64,000 nt of DNA, from positions 2,542,001 through 2,606,000 of the forward strand of contig VWZP01002400.1 of the NCBI GenBank assembly GCA_013396995.1. The letters run 5' to 3'. The first letter of the stretch is position 1, and each line of letters begins with the position of its first letter. The notes beneath the pieces were generated by a model. The model saw nothing but the letters and a program-made list of their open reading frames with translations. It searched no databases and was not told the origin of the DNA. Of this stretch, positions 11,367 to 25,300 are shown one piece after another. Both the position numbers and the translations under genes were made by a program. This DNA comes from Dicaeum eximium. Its lineage: Eukaryota; Chordata; Aves; Passeriformes; Dicaeidae.

Positions 11367-14300
11367 GAAAGAAAAGTAATCATGGCCCATAGCCATGATA
11401 CTCCATACTGGTGAGAAAACTGAGAAAAAGCAATCAGTTAATAACCTTACTAAGGTTAATCTACCTTACTAAGGACCCCATCCAGCACACACTACATCAT
11501 TAGTACAGAGCTACACCCTATTCTACTGCCATCAAAATGGGTTCAGATGCACTCTAGCTCGATTTTCTCTCCTGTATTTCCTACTGGAGAAATAATAGCA
11601 CCAAGCAAGTCTTGTTTCCTTAATGGTTGTTGTCACTATATCTGATAACTATCACGAAGAGAAGAAATTATTTGTTTTGCATATTGTAAGCTGTTAACAT
11701 CCTCCACTTGTCACATCCTACGATACTACAGACAGGGCTGTCACTCCATATTAATTTGCCCCTCAGCAAAACAAAGGTACACGCTGTACTCAGTGTAAAG
11801 CTGAAGTGACAGAGTCCTTTATGCAAGTAAAATAAATACATCCCTGTCACTTTGAAATCAGCAACCTTCCCTGGCATTATTTTACAGGTGCTAGTGGAGG
11901 TTAAAAGAGGAATTGAGAGAGAGCAAACTTATTGACTTTCCTTGCATATATATGTATCTATACTGATTTTAACCTTGCCCATAAAAGGTCAAGCATAAAG
12001 TTATTTCCTCAGAGCAGCTGTCTTCAGGGGGCTGAGTTAACATAGATGGAGAGTGCCATAGGAAAAAAAGTTCATTTTACCCTAATTGGATTAAGATCAG
12101 TCTCACACGTACTGCAAGGGTGAGGTTTCACTCAAGTACAAACTGCTGGGTTGACAGAAAAGGATTAATTTATGTGCCTCTTCTCAGGTTGTTGACTAAT
12201 AACGTATTGATTGTATCTGTAAGATATGCAGAGTGTCTGTCAGAAAGGAAGACACTCTGGAATTGAAAATTGCCAGCGTACCTGACATGATCAAAGCTAG
12301 ATTAATACCAATAAGCAGCATTAAGTAGGCTGCAGCATGTGTCAGATGCAGAGTTTTATGTCACATCTTAGAGCAGGACACCATAACCAGGCATAATTCC
12401 CAACTTCAGCAATGAGCGACTGATTTGTGCAGTTCCTGACATTTTTTTTCTGCTTTGCTTTTATGTGTTCCTGCAGACATATTGAACTACCACAGTTTAA
12501 TCCCAGAAGAGCCTGCAGGTGGTATTGTCCTTGCATTGTGGAGTTATTAAATTCTTAAGGTCACCATAAAAAAGGTTCCATTAAATTGAGTTAATAAAAA
12601 CATTGGGCAAAGGTTTGCTACGAGTGCAGGTATCAAAGCCCTGGGAATTGGGCTGTCTATTATAACATCAAGCTAAAAGAATATTTTAAACACATAGAAA
12701 TATGAAGATGCCAGAAATGCTGTTTCTGTGAAGTTTTGGTGTGGGTGGGATGGAACACTCGTGCCTTGCTGAAGTACATGTCCTGTTTAATATTCGGGTA
12801 TTTTCAGAAGGAATGGGCTCTAGCCATTTTCACTGAAGAAAACTTTAAACTTTCTACAAAGGAATACTCTGCTGTTAGTGGTCTCACACATTTCTGCATA
12901 AAGAGACACAAAGATAAATAGGTGTACATAAAAATGCAGATTAGAGCTATAGATCCATGGGTGATCTGTTGTTAACCCCTGTGTTGTATTTAACAAGGGT
13001 GACTGTGCCTGGTGTTTTTCCAGTAATACTGAAGTATTCTGAATGCTTTTAGTCAGTGTAGCTCCTGAAAAAGAGAAGGATTTAAAACCACTTGAAGCCA
13101 ATTTCCTCAACCAAGTCTGGTATGAAACCTCTGATGAGAAAAATACTGATAAATTGGACTTATCTTTTTAATATGTCTGTTTTATGAGTGATGGTTTCTT
13201 TTATTTGAATGTTAATATGAGATTTCAGCTCCACTGAGGTAAATAGTGAATCCTTCATTTGCTTCACTACAACCTAGATTTCAGCACAAGAAAAAGCATG
13301 TAGTTTTGCTGAAATATATTATCATGGCTTTAAAAATAAATAGCTAATGCTATTTTCAACTCCAAAATATCAAGAGGTGATGAATTAAAAACTTTGTTTG
13401 CTGCATTTATTGGCAATGAAGTAAAAGGAAATTGCTATATTAGCAATTAATTTAGGACCAGTCTCTCTAAGGTTTTAGTTTTGGATGACAGGACTTGCAG
13501 TAAATTACATATTTAATTATACAAAACAATAAAGCTCTTTCATGTGGTGAATGAGAGTTGCATAGGGTAGTTTTAAATAATCAACTTCTTCCTTCATAAG
13601 GGTGCTAGAGTTCCTATATTTGCACTATGACTCCTTTTCTTCTTTTTTTTTAACAGAAGAATTTTAGCATATATAAAATATAGGGATCTTTTTTGTAAAG
13701 GTCTGCTTTGTAAGCTATTTTAATTTTTTATGTTTGCTGGTTAGAGTTTGGGATGTTTAAAACATCAGGTACCAAATTGATAGAAATTCTGCTCACAAAT
13801 AGCATCAATTTCCATGTATTTGTGTACAGCTTGTTGCAACAAGCAAATGTCAAGCACAGCTAACACTTTATTGTGTAATGAGTGAATACTGGTGGACTTC
13901 ATGCACGGCATGTTAATAATGAAAATGGATATAAATAAAATAGCCATAAACAAAACACAACTGAGAAATGCATTACAGGTGGAATGCAACCCAGTCAGAC
14001 AGACTTGATCTGAAAATCCCCATGACTGCTAAACTCAGAAGAGTTTCCCTAATTTTCCATATGCTTTCAGAAGGATAATTTTTCATTGGATGTTTGCTTT
14101 TCCATGAAAATACATCAGTTTAGCCTTTGTCCCTAGGTCTAACCTCATAATAAATCAGACTACATAAGAAGGAACTAACATTTTGGCATTCTTTCCCCAT
14201 TTCCAGTCACAAGTACATATATCTCAGAAGCTTTGCAAGTTAATAAATTCCCTTTCTGTATTCAGAAAGCAAAAGTAGCAATTATTAGGGGAACATATGG

Positions 14301-15949
14301 CAGGTGCTTTAAAACTCCAGGGTGACAGTAAAGCATTTGACTTCAACTCATTGTAAGTATTCTCTATGTTGTTAATTGCTCTAGTAATTAATATTCACCA
14401 GAAACTGTGCAAAAGCAAAACAAATAATACATTCCTAATGCATGTATTACATTTAATAAAATACATGTATTTTTTTAAATTTTCAATTCAGCTACTTAGT
14501 CATCGGTGTTGTTATAAGGATTTATTTATTTTCCTTCTACTGTATCAGCTTTTTACCCTTTTTTTAAATTAAGAAATTATATGTTTGAACATTCAGGTAA
14601 AATATAAATAAAACTAATTTAGCTGAGGCTGTCACTGGGAGCAAGAGTAGCATGTGCAATAAATGGCAGATTGTATCTATGGAAGCAATGTGATTAGTTA
14701 TCAGTAATGAGAATTTCACCTGTGGTCAATGAACAGCATTAAAAAGTTATGATAAAAGATTTAGAAATGGTCTTAAAAGGCTTTGGGAGTTCTTATTGAA
14801 TCTGATCAGAGTTAAAGAATAACTTCACGATCAGAGAGTGAGGAATATTTGTTAGAGGCAGAGTTTGGGCAGATCTGACTGAGATGGGAAGACTGGGTTT
14901 GTGGTAAACAGGGTTATTTTGTATATGAAATTGGATTCTTAAATGCAGACCTCTAAATGTTTAGTAGTATTAGAGGTTAGGTAATACCCTTGAGGAAGCA
15001 GTTATTTAAAAAATATAATCTAAAATGCATGGCAGCATGGCCATTGCAAATTGCCTTTCAAGAGAAGGTTTAGTTATTATGTGTTTAATCAATCCTAGCT
15101 GTAAGCGAATTAAGGGAATAGTGTAAACAGAAGAAAATTCAGCTCTTTCTGAAAGGCAAAAAGAGAGATTTACAAGTAACTGAGCTTTTAGGAGGTTTAA
15201 AGAAAGCTCTTTTTCTGGAGTTGAGAGGGAAGCAGGAGGAAGTGATTTATGGGCAATATTTTTTACAGACAAAAAGACCTCCAGCCCTTTAATTGAATAG
15301 AAAAATTGAAAATTACATTATGAAGCTAAGCACTCGATCTAGAATGACTCTCCATGTAGCCCAGGCGGTGTTTGCTGGGCATCCAGAATATGATGAGACT
15401 GTAATTATTAATTAGGAGAGGAAAAATGGTTTAAGTGTCACCTCTGCTTTCTAAAATTCTGTAACTGTATTTTTGGGTACTATTTAGGGTATTGCAGGCC
15501 TAAAACTGTAATTTCACTTTCTCATTTACTGTATAATTTGTAAAGTTGTGAATGCATTTTTCCCTGCATCTTTTCTTTACCTATTCAGCATCATTAAGCC
15601 TTGACAGAGCAAAAAAGGGCTCCTTGGGAAGGAACCTTGTGATTAGGGTCAAACCCAGCTTTTTAGACACCTCTGCAGAGCAGTGCATGTTCTCCTGTGT
15701 GCTCCTTTAATGTCTTCTGAATTTTTTACTCATAAAAAATGGCATTCCTCCCATCCCTGTATATTGTCTCTCTGCAGTCATTTGGACTCTGATTTTATGC
15801 TTCTCCCTTTACACCTGTAATAGCAGATCTTTAACTGATCTGCCACCACATTCTGTAATAGAGAGAGGCCTGTAATATCTTCTATACAAAATTATCCTCC
15901 TGTTAGGAATGACCAGAGTCACTGTGAAATGCACACCCTGTCTGCTGAA
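11367..15949. other. AT-rich unique DNA, no gene seen
   Basis: No gene, RNA gene or confident repeat is seen. A 16-bp perfect palindrome AAAATACATGTATTTT lies at 14458-14473. Open frames up to 96 codons (12820-13110, minus) show no domain. Confidence 0.55.
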
Positions 15950-16238
15950 ATGAGGGCATGGAAATGGGGAATTTAGGGACTGGCTTGGAAGGCCTGTGTG
16001 CTCAGAGGCGAGGGAGGGCTGCAGGGCTGCCCCTTGCTGTGATGTTTCCCAAGGAGACCTTGCCCAATTTTGTCAGCTTAGGGCTCCATCAGGCAGTGCC
16101 AGCTTGGAGCAGCTGCAGGTCTGTGCCTGAGCACCCACAGCTCAGAGCTGTGCCGGGCAGCTGCCACTCAAAGGGTGGGACAAAGGATGTGCTCAAACCA
16201 TCGGAATTGCTCGTGGCTTTTCCTGCCTTGCTGATGGT
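15950..16238. other. Locally GC-richer patch, unassigned
   Basis: This stretch is clearly richer in G and C than its surroundings and holds the first part of a 117-codon plus-strand frame (15958-16311). That frame runs on into the neighbouring (TTTTG)n tract and has no recognisable domain, so I do not call it coding. The patch may be an old unrecognised repeat or a chance fluctuation. Confidence 0.35.
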
Positions 16239-16290
16239 ATTTTTGGTTTTGTTGGGGTTTGGTTTTTTTTGTTTTGTTTTGTTTTGTTTT
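16239..16290. repeat. (TTTTG)n simple repeat with T/G-rich lead-in
   Basis: The tract begins with TATTTTTGGTTTTGTTGGGG and continues as four or five GTTTT units. It has the same T/G-only character as the larger tract at 11.1-11.4 kb. Confidence 0.85.
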
Positions 16291-19200
16291 AAAGAACTGG
16301 TGGTTATTTAGAGACTTTTTTACTTGATCACTCGGTCAGACTTGCAATAAAACACCTGTTTTATATTTAGTTTAGCAGCTGGACTAAATCTATCATGCAT
16401 GCAGCTGCTTATGGGTAGGGAATACCTACTGAGCAAGCCTAGAGCTGTTTGTTCACAGCTGTTTTTTTTAAAGGAAAAAGGAAGGAAGGCTGTCCATTTG
16501 CAAGGATGCATCCACCTGCTCACTTTGTTCATCACATGCCAGAGTCTTAAGTCAAGGTGCCCATTTCCTCCATGAGCATCCTGTCTGTGCTTACTTTGCT
16601 GGAATGGCCTCTGTTGTTGCTACCAATTCAAGCAGGAAAACCCTCTCTGTCTGTAGGTGGGTGCCACTGGAATGGCATTTCCTAATGGAAGTTTGAAAGA
16701 TTGCTATGGGTCTGTGTGGGGTGCAAGTACAAACAGAAATCTGAGATCAGAGGTGTTTTGCACTTGATTTACGTCAGTGTAGCACTGACAAAGTTTGACA
16801 GAACACAACTTGTTGAATACTTTAATTTCAGTGTCATTTCCATAAGTTTTCTTTGAAGGTATCTCACCAAAAGGGAGAATACCACTTGATGAAATGTTTT
16901 TGCTTCACACAGAATCGAATAGTATTCAACAATTGTGCTCCAACTACGTGAGCAAAGTGCAGGATTTTTTCTATGACACCTGGCTGAATTTGGGTTTGGC
17001 CACTGCTCTTCACAACCTCAAATCTACTTCAGGATTAGAAGATGGCATTGATTTGCTGTCAGGAAAGAATGTGGGTCTGATTTTGAGTGGTAACTGGCAC
17101 TGTTAGGTTACCTAAAAAATATGTTGTCCCTTGCAGGAGTTGCTTAATGAGTGTATGAGCTTAAATGACCTAGGGATTTGCAAAGATATTAAAAACCAGC
17201 AATAATGCTAAAGAAGTAGAGATAAGATTTAGGGTCTTGAGTAGACTACTGCTTTATCTAAATCTGAGTAGACATCTTGGTTGCTGATTTTGCCATAGTT
17301 TTTAATTGTTAAGATTATATGAAAGTTTCTGTATTCTGTTAATGTTGATATTTCTGTCAGCCACTGTTCACAAGAAAACCCTTAGCATATATATTTTTTT
17401 TTTTTTAATTTTTTTTTTTCAAGATCTGATCTATTACAAGCCACTGCTGAATTCAGGTCTAATTCAATTTTTTTTCCTGAAATTTCTAGTTTACATTATT
17501 AGAATTTTCATTACAAGGCTCCGTGGGCTTCAGGGCTTTAACACTGCTTTTGGCAGTTTCATCCATAGGACTTAAATTCAGCAGATAACAATTTATTGTG
17601 TATATATAAGCAATATATAAAGGTACACTGAAAGCGTAAGACATTTCAATCCTTTATCTTGTAATTAATGAGGTAGTCAATTAAACAGTCTTAGAAAAAA
17701 TTCTTCTGACATCAAACTTTTTATTATATGGCCAAGTCTGGCTATTAATATTTGAATCATTTGTCCTAATGAGATGGTCATACTAAGATGAAATTTGGGG
17801 TTTCTGACTGGATCCTTCTACCCTTGAGAAGTTGCTGTGTTGTTTTTTTTTTTGTTCTAATTCCTATAAATTCAAATAGAATGGCTTAGTTTCAGCAAGT
17901 ATTAATGTCTATGAACTTTATTTTGCTTTGAGGTGTTGTGCAGAACAGTGCAGTTTTCAATTAATATAGATTGCCATGGTAGCTTGCAGATCTTAGGAGG
18001 GTACTGATTTTCTTTCCCCCTCAAAGTATTAAAAAATCTTCTACTGCTGTGATTGTTGATTTACTTGTGTGCAAAGGGAAATGGTAATCTGATAGCCAAT
18101 AATATGGGCTTTTTAGGGCAGGTGATTAATTAATGCAGGTTTTTATTTCAGATTTCCTAATAACTTTTAGTTTGTTTCTCAACAGCATTGTAAAATCCCA
18201 GAAGGCTTTTGCGGAAACAGGAACGTAAAAAGTTAGCAGGTGTTATTAAGGGAACATGTCTGTTGCTTTTGCAAAATGCCAGAAGTTGATTGCAGACCAA
18301 CTAGGGAAGACCTATGAGATCCTTCCAGGGTACACAAAAGGAATGAACCTATAATTAAATTACAGTTAAACACAGATGGTTATTTTACAGCAGGTGCTCA
18401 ACTTTGAAAGTGTATCTCTGGACTATTTTTGTTCCAACATGGTGTTTGCTCCCTGTTGGGTTTCTGGCATCATTTTATGGTTAGATAAAAATATTCCTTT
18501 GTATACACTTTTTTTCTTTCCCCAGGATACAAAGCTATCAAATGCTGCTGTGTTTTAAAGGAGAAATAGAAGAAAAACAGGAAACGGAGATTAAACATAG
18601 CACAGGGAAAAAAATATTAGAATATAAAAAAAGATGTCTTCATACTATTTATGAGATCTAGAGGACGAACTAGCAATGAAATTAAGAGATCAGAATTTGT
18701 AGTTATCCAAGGTTAAATACTTGCAATACAAATATTATAACTGAATGTATTTTTATGTTAATGCCAAAAAGTATAACACTAGAAGGTGAAATCATTGCGA
18801 GGTATAGTTATATTATTTATGTCACCTATGACATTGGTTGATATTGAGTGAAGTCTTAGTGAAATTTGTGACTCCCTTATTACTAAAACATTGTATATTG
18901 AACTAGATTTTAGAAGTTTGGTTTGTCAAGATAACTCAGGTTAATAGTTCAGCTTGGGTATATTGATGAGTGTCCAGAGGACATTTTCCTTGCTGTAACC
19001 AATCGGGTCAGCCCCTATAAATAAACCATGACTAGAGATGTGGGAGCTACAGAACAGTTTTAAGAGCAGCTCAGGTGAGCTTTCCAGGTCTCTTTTTGTC
19101 CAACTTATGTTTTTAATGTGCCGCTCCACCTTCAAGCACAGAGTTAGTTGCTGCAGCCCTAAGGCTGGAGAAATCTCATGAGATGTCCAAAGAGTGAGAG

Positions 19201-22200
19201 GAATTTTGATGCCTTTACAGCACTGAACAAAAGGACTCCACATTTACTTTGTCAGTAAAATGGCTCCTTTCTGCAGCTGACAAGCTTACTAGTTCTGCAT
19301 GTCTAAATGTCTTTTGGTTTCTTGTAGGAAGGGGAGTCTGTCTAAATATCTTATTTTGTAACCTATAGAAATTCACAGGATGTCTTCCAGTAATATCCCC
19401 TTTGAATTACTTGCTTAACTATGAAGATGCAAGTAAAGAAAAAACAATTTTTATACAGTGCACAGGTTATAATGGCCAGCCTGTCTGTTCTTTCTAGAAA
19501 GAGCCAGGACTGCTGTGCATACATGGTGAGAAGCAATCCTTCTCCTGGAGAGTCTGAAATGCCTGACTAGCAAATCTAACAAAGCCCATCCACTGCTGCC
19601 CTGCTTTCCTCCTCTTACTCTCTTATATACACATGACATGTTTAGAAACATCTTATTTTCCAACTAGAGCACATCCCAAAAGCATTTTAGTGTTTGCCAT
19701 TTAATTTTTTCCCTTTAACCAGTTTCTGGGATGACCAGTGCTGTTTTCATAGTTACAACTGGGACTGTTTTCTCTTATCATCCCATTACAGGATGACATT
19801 TCTAGTAAAACCCAGTATGTTTACAATTTAATTTGGTAACTTTCAAAGGCATTCCTTACTGAGCTTTAATGCATAGAAGGGGTGTTCTAGAATTTTAAAA
19901 TATATGTTAATCCAGAGGTGCATTATATGTTAAGGGATGATTTTGTTTGGGATTTTTTTACTATATCAACATTTTCTATTCACTTCTTTCAGAACACATT
20001 CTTAATTTATTTTTTTAGCTGACCTGTAATATTGCAACACTGAGATTGAAGATTTTATTGTTACACATGAAATATGACAATTTGCTTGAACACTAGTCAC
20101 ATGAAATTCAGTGCTTATTTTTGAGATTTAAAATGAATTGCAGCATTTATTCTGTTAGAGTCATGTGAAAAGACTACAGTGTTCTAAATGAGTATTATAC
20201 AATGTTGACTAGATTTGCATTGTTTCTAGTTGAGATTCACTGTTATGGATTTTAAATTAAAATGCTTAACTTTATTGAGGCAAACATTATAGTTTTATCA
20301 TAGGCCAATACAATAAGATGGAGAAAGTAATGGTAGCATGAAAGAAAAAATATTTACAGCATAATAGATACAAAGCTCTTTTTAAAGATCAATTCACATT
20401 CTTTGCTAATATTTAATCAGTCATACTGACACAGTGATTTACTTGGCATTACCTCTGATGCATTCCACTGAGACTTTGATTCTTAAATTATTTGTCTTTG
20501 AACTCACCATGACCTATATTCAGTCTTCTGTGGCTGATGAAAATTACTCCTTTACCTTTCACTGCTGATGACTAAACCACCAAGACAAGAAATATGCTTT
20601 GACATTCTTAATAGCCACATTAAGTTAGTCCTAAAGTATTAATATATGAGAACTTTTTCACCTTGCCTATGTCTTGTTGCTGTAGTGAAGAGGAGCAGTC
20701 CAGGTCACAGAGGTCTGCAGGACTTTTGGGTGCTGGAAGCCCAGCTTGCCATGGGCAATTCAGCACTGGTAGCAGGGAGAATAGAGATGCTGGAGTTGGC
20801 AAAAGTGATCTCCATCTAACAGCAGTCTCTGTGGGAAACTTGGAACAAAGAGAGCAAACCAAGTGTGTCACAACAGCAGCGTGATAGACACAATCCAATT
20901 ACTGTAATATTATGCAAGATAAATTGAACTGTTAACACTAATTTAGATTCTTGAACTTTCTAGTCTGTTATTTCCCCTTTGTCATCTTGGGTTTTTTTTC
21001 TGTTTAGCTAATGGACATTCTTTCTATTACACAGGAGGACTTTTTTCCTCTCTCTACTTGATTTTGCTGCCAACTGCTGCATTTCATAACTGGGAAAGAA
21101 CAGGTGTGTGAAAATACTGGATTTGGCAAACATTCATTTCAATCACACATATTTGTATAATTTTTAATTAATTACCATATTTCCTGGGATCTCAGGCAGA
21201 CATTATCCACAGATTAAAAAAAAAAACCTAAGCAAATGGGAATTTAGACACTGTTTATATCCTGGAGATGCTTTCCTCAGATGCTGTTATTGCCATGACC
21301 AATGTCATAGTGTCAGTGATGGAAGTGATGTCAGATGAGCTTTTTGAAGTGGTCTCGTGCCTTGTGCACAGAAGGTGTAAGTGCCTGTAGTGAGAGATAA
21401 AAGGCATCATAAGGCATTATAAAAGGAATTATGGACACTGTTTACCTTCTTACTATTTACAGTGTACAACTTCACTCTTGTAGAAATTCTAGCTCTTGAA
21501 AGAGATCTCCTCTCTTTAAATGATCATCTCCAAGCCGGCAGTCAGGCTCTGTGGGTTTGTGCTGCTCCTTCATATGCTGATCTTTATGTTCCCCACCCAA
21601 AGTGAACTGTGAAATCCTGTGTCCTGCTGACATGGTCATAGAGGATGCTGGACACCCACCCTGAGTCCTTGCTCACCTGACAAGAAAGAGCTAAAAAGAC
21701 TCTATTTGCTGAGATAATCCATCTTGGAAGAAGACACTAAATTACCTCTTCCCTGTGAAAGAAAAAAGTAGGAAGTTCTCTTTCTGCCTCCAAGGCCAAT
21801 AGACAGAGGGCAAGATTGGTGCAAAGTGATCAGGAGAGGAACCATAGAGACCCCAGTAAAGATAAATCAGTCTATTGTGGTAGAGTTCTCAAGACATTGA
21901 AACACTCTCTCTGAAGGCTCTGAATGGAGTGCCCACATGGAGAGGGAGGTAGGAAAGGTAACTGCATGGCAGGTAAATGCACTGCCTGCTTATTTGTGAG
22001 AAAGCCCATGGTACAGTCACCTTCTCTAACCTGTCCTTGTTTGTTTTATTTCAAATCACTGTACTATTCTGCATCTCAGCTAGGCTGCCTTTCCCTGTAG
22101 AATGCCCTAGCCTAAGTTGTCTGTTATCCTTTGAACCTGTCTTGTTACTCTTTTTTGCACATTTCTCTTTTCCAAGCCTTCCACTTTGCCAAGCCTCCCA

Positions 22201-22265
22201 CTCAGAAGCTAGACCTGTCTCAGAGTAATTTTTAAAGGAACAGAATACAGAGCCCAGTGTCTCTC
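16291..22265. other. AT-rich unique DNA, no gene seen
   Basis: Nothing gene-like is supported. Two nearly contiguous T-runs lie around 17394-17420. A good acceptor-like site (TTTTTTTCTTTCCCCAG, ending 18525) is followed by 44 open codons, but no matching donor is seen. The 10-bp unit AAGGCATCAT/AAGGCATTAT is tandem at 21401-21420. Open frames up to 100 codons (18941-19243, minus) have no recognisable domain. Confidence 0.5.
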
Positions 22266-22313
22266 AGATAGATGTTACTGAGAAAACAAAGATAGATGTT
22301 ATTAAGAAAGTTC
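22266..22313. repeat. 24-bp tandem duplication, two copies
   Basis: AGATAGATGTTACTGAGAAA at 22266-22285 recurs as AGATAGATGTTATTAAGAAA at 22290-22309, 18 of 20 bases identical with a 24-bp period. A partial third AGATAGA occurs at 22320. It looks like a minor replication-slippage product. Confidence 0.6.
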
Positions 22314-25300
22314 TCATTTAGATAGACTCTCTCTTATCTCTAATACTTATCTACAAATAAGATGCATCTCATGCTCCTGTTAGCTATGAAAGCAATTTTT
22401 TTTTGTCTCCTTTTCCTCTTTCTCTAAATACAGTTTGAGACTGTAAAGGCACCCTACAAGCTGAGTCCTTCAACCTTTCAGCATGAGCCCCTGGGACTGC
22501 TACTCATTTGTTAAATGTAAAATGACTTCAGTGCTTTATCAATGAGATGCTCAACAATCTCTTCCTTTGTATCTGACTCTCATGAAATGTTACGCTCGCT
22601 TTATTATTATATTTTTTCCATTGTTGCCTTTAATTAAATTGTAAAGCTGTCGTTTTTGTGTACTTGGCTCCCAAAGGGAGAATTATAGCTCGACAAAGTA
22701 TTACTGACAATATTGTCTGAAGAGAGATGTGGAGATATTATGTTCATGGTAATAGCAGAAAAGGAATTCCCAAAGCTGACTTCTAACGTGTATGCCTTTC
22801 CCATTCAGAAGGCAGGATCCAGAGCTCAATTATTCTTTTGAGTAAAAAGAATGACAGTAGGAGTTAATTCCATCTGATTTCTTAGCAGCACCAAACCTTC
22901 TCTAAATCAGGTCTGTGGAAAACACAGGTGCAGCCTTCAGTCTGAGGCCATGGGGGCCAATATTATATGCTGAGTAGGTGCACCTACCACTGCTTGTTAC
23001 CAGAAACAGCACACATTTTTCTAAAGTGAAGAGAGAAAAAATTACATTTAAAGATGTGAGCTTTTCCACTGAAAGCAAAACAAATATTTAGAAATATAAT
23101 TCCTTGATTATATCCCTAGATTTAAGAAAATTAGACCTAACTTTGCCATAGTTTAGCTTGTCTACTGGAAATAGGAGTGGTATTTTGGGAGGCATCAGGG
23201 AGCTGAATAACCACTGCCTGATTAGGATGCTTGTAGGAAGCAGTCTGTCTGGGTATAATGAGCACTCTGAGGAAGCAGTGATTTCCAAATGGATTCTGGG
23301 AACATATGGACTTATTTATATGCAGCATAGTGAAATTTAGTGCATGAAATTGGGACAAGACAAATATTCTTTCCACATCTATATATTCCTATGCTCAAAA
23401 TCTTGTTTTGTGCAAGAAGGGGAATGCATCAGGTGTACGAAGCCCAGAATTTATTGTTAGTTTAATTAGGAGTGGCATCAAAATACAATGGTGATTACTG
23501 GTTCAGTTACAAAGGTACTCCTATTCACAGCATTGTGTTAGTTAGACAGTTTAGCTACATTTAAAAATTAAAAGAACTCTTGAATGTTGAACCTTTTTGC
23601 TTTTTGGTGTTATCTCAACCTGCTGCTGCCCTTCCAGGTGCAGAGGCCATTTTGGGATTACAGTGCATTGCCAACAGCTTGCAGGGGTCCTGCAAGGAAT
23701 TACCTGTTGCTGATGGAGGTTCCTTCTTCCCCTTTGCTGAGACAATCATGCTGATGTTTCTGCTCCTCTCCAAAGGTTTGGTTATTTCTGTGTTTTATGA
23801 AGCTTTCTACACCTTGCTCTTCATGGGGCTGCAGCTTCACCTTTGAGCTGCTTTGGGATACATCCTGTGTGTGCTCAGTAGTTGTTCCATGTCCTTTCTC
23901 CTGCCCCTGTAACTGGTCTGAGTAATTTTCATCTACCACTGTTGATAGTTCTGGGCCTTTAGATGAGATTCAAGGGAATAGTCCTGCCTGGGGAAAGCTG
24001 AGACCTGCACCCCGAACACGTGAGATTCCCTTTGCAACCACATTGCACACAGAGATGCAACTGGGAAACACTTAGAGTTTTTAAAACAAAAATCAAATAA
24101 ATATTGAACATGGGCCAATTTTTTAAAAATATTCTTTGTGTCATATCAAATTATCAAATAAGAAAAGTTTTGAATTATCCACATCGCTTGTGCAGAGAAA
24201 GAAGTGCGAGTTAAAAGCTGATTTTTTGAGCCAAATTTACAGTTTGTTTGAGTCTCAAGAGGCTATTAATATTTTCATTAATGTTGAAATAGTAATTCCT
24301 AGCAAAGTTGGGGACAGTGCTGTAAACATAATTAGAAATGAATTCCAGAAGAATGCTCAGGCAAAATAGTGGAAAGATTGTGTTAGGTTAAGTAGGTGTC
24401 CTAGTGCTTTTAACCAGAGTATATTTATGTACTTGAGTGTTTCAATGAAAAGAAAGAAAACATACTACTCTCTTTCTTCTTTTGAAATATATCCTGAAAG
24501 ATATTTACCAGCAGCTGCTGTGTTTTCAAAGTAATGTCTGCAGATAATTCAAGTAAAATATTGGGGGTATGAAAATAGAATTACACTTAATTGATAATTT
24601 TCATATGTAAAGAAAAGTAATTCACAGATAAGAACTGGCATGCTGTATTTCCAAACAATTCCTTCTAAATCTAAATGAAGCACCTCAATTAATGCATGAA
24701 TGGTTATTTAGAAGCCAGACCTGTATTTCATCATTTTATTGACTGTGTAAAAAGCAGAGGTTATGGAGGGTGTGATTTTGTAGAAATAGTACATCAAATT
24801 CAATGTGCTTTAATCCAGTGCAGTAAATCACTCCTTTTCTTTGTGAGTTAAGTTACAAGCTTAAATTAATATTAGACACTTTTAAAATACATTTACATCA
24901 GTGGTAGTATTTTAGCAATATTATAACTTTCAGCAGCTTTTAATTACTGGGCTTGGGGAAGTGTTTCTCTGAATAAAATAGGTCTCTATAATATCCATAG
25001 TAAGTTGTTTGATACTTGGACTGTTGGTTGAATCACTGATGAGGGGTATGACATGTTCTCTAACGTAATTGGTTGATGAATCTGCAGTCTAAATTTATAC
25101 AATTTGATTAGTTCCACTGGCAGATAATTGGTAATTAGATGGTACACAAAATGTCATTTTCTTCCATGCTTCATCTTTCAATCTTAGTTCCCAAATAACA
25201 TTTGTTGGAATATAAAATTATAGGCTAACATGAAAACAGTTTTATATCCTAGATAATGCAATGGAATAGAGAATTTGGATTGATTCATTGGTATGATTTT

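Noticed and set aside
11075..11414. Overlapping 102-codon frames on both strands
   Set aside because: They are produced by the T/G-only tract (Phe/Trp/Gly-rich one way, Lys/Thr/Gln/Asn-rich the other) and are not genes.
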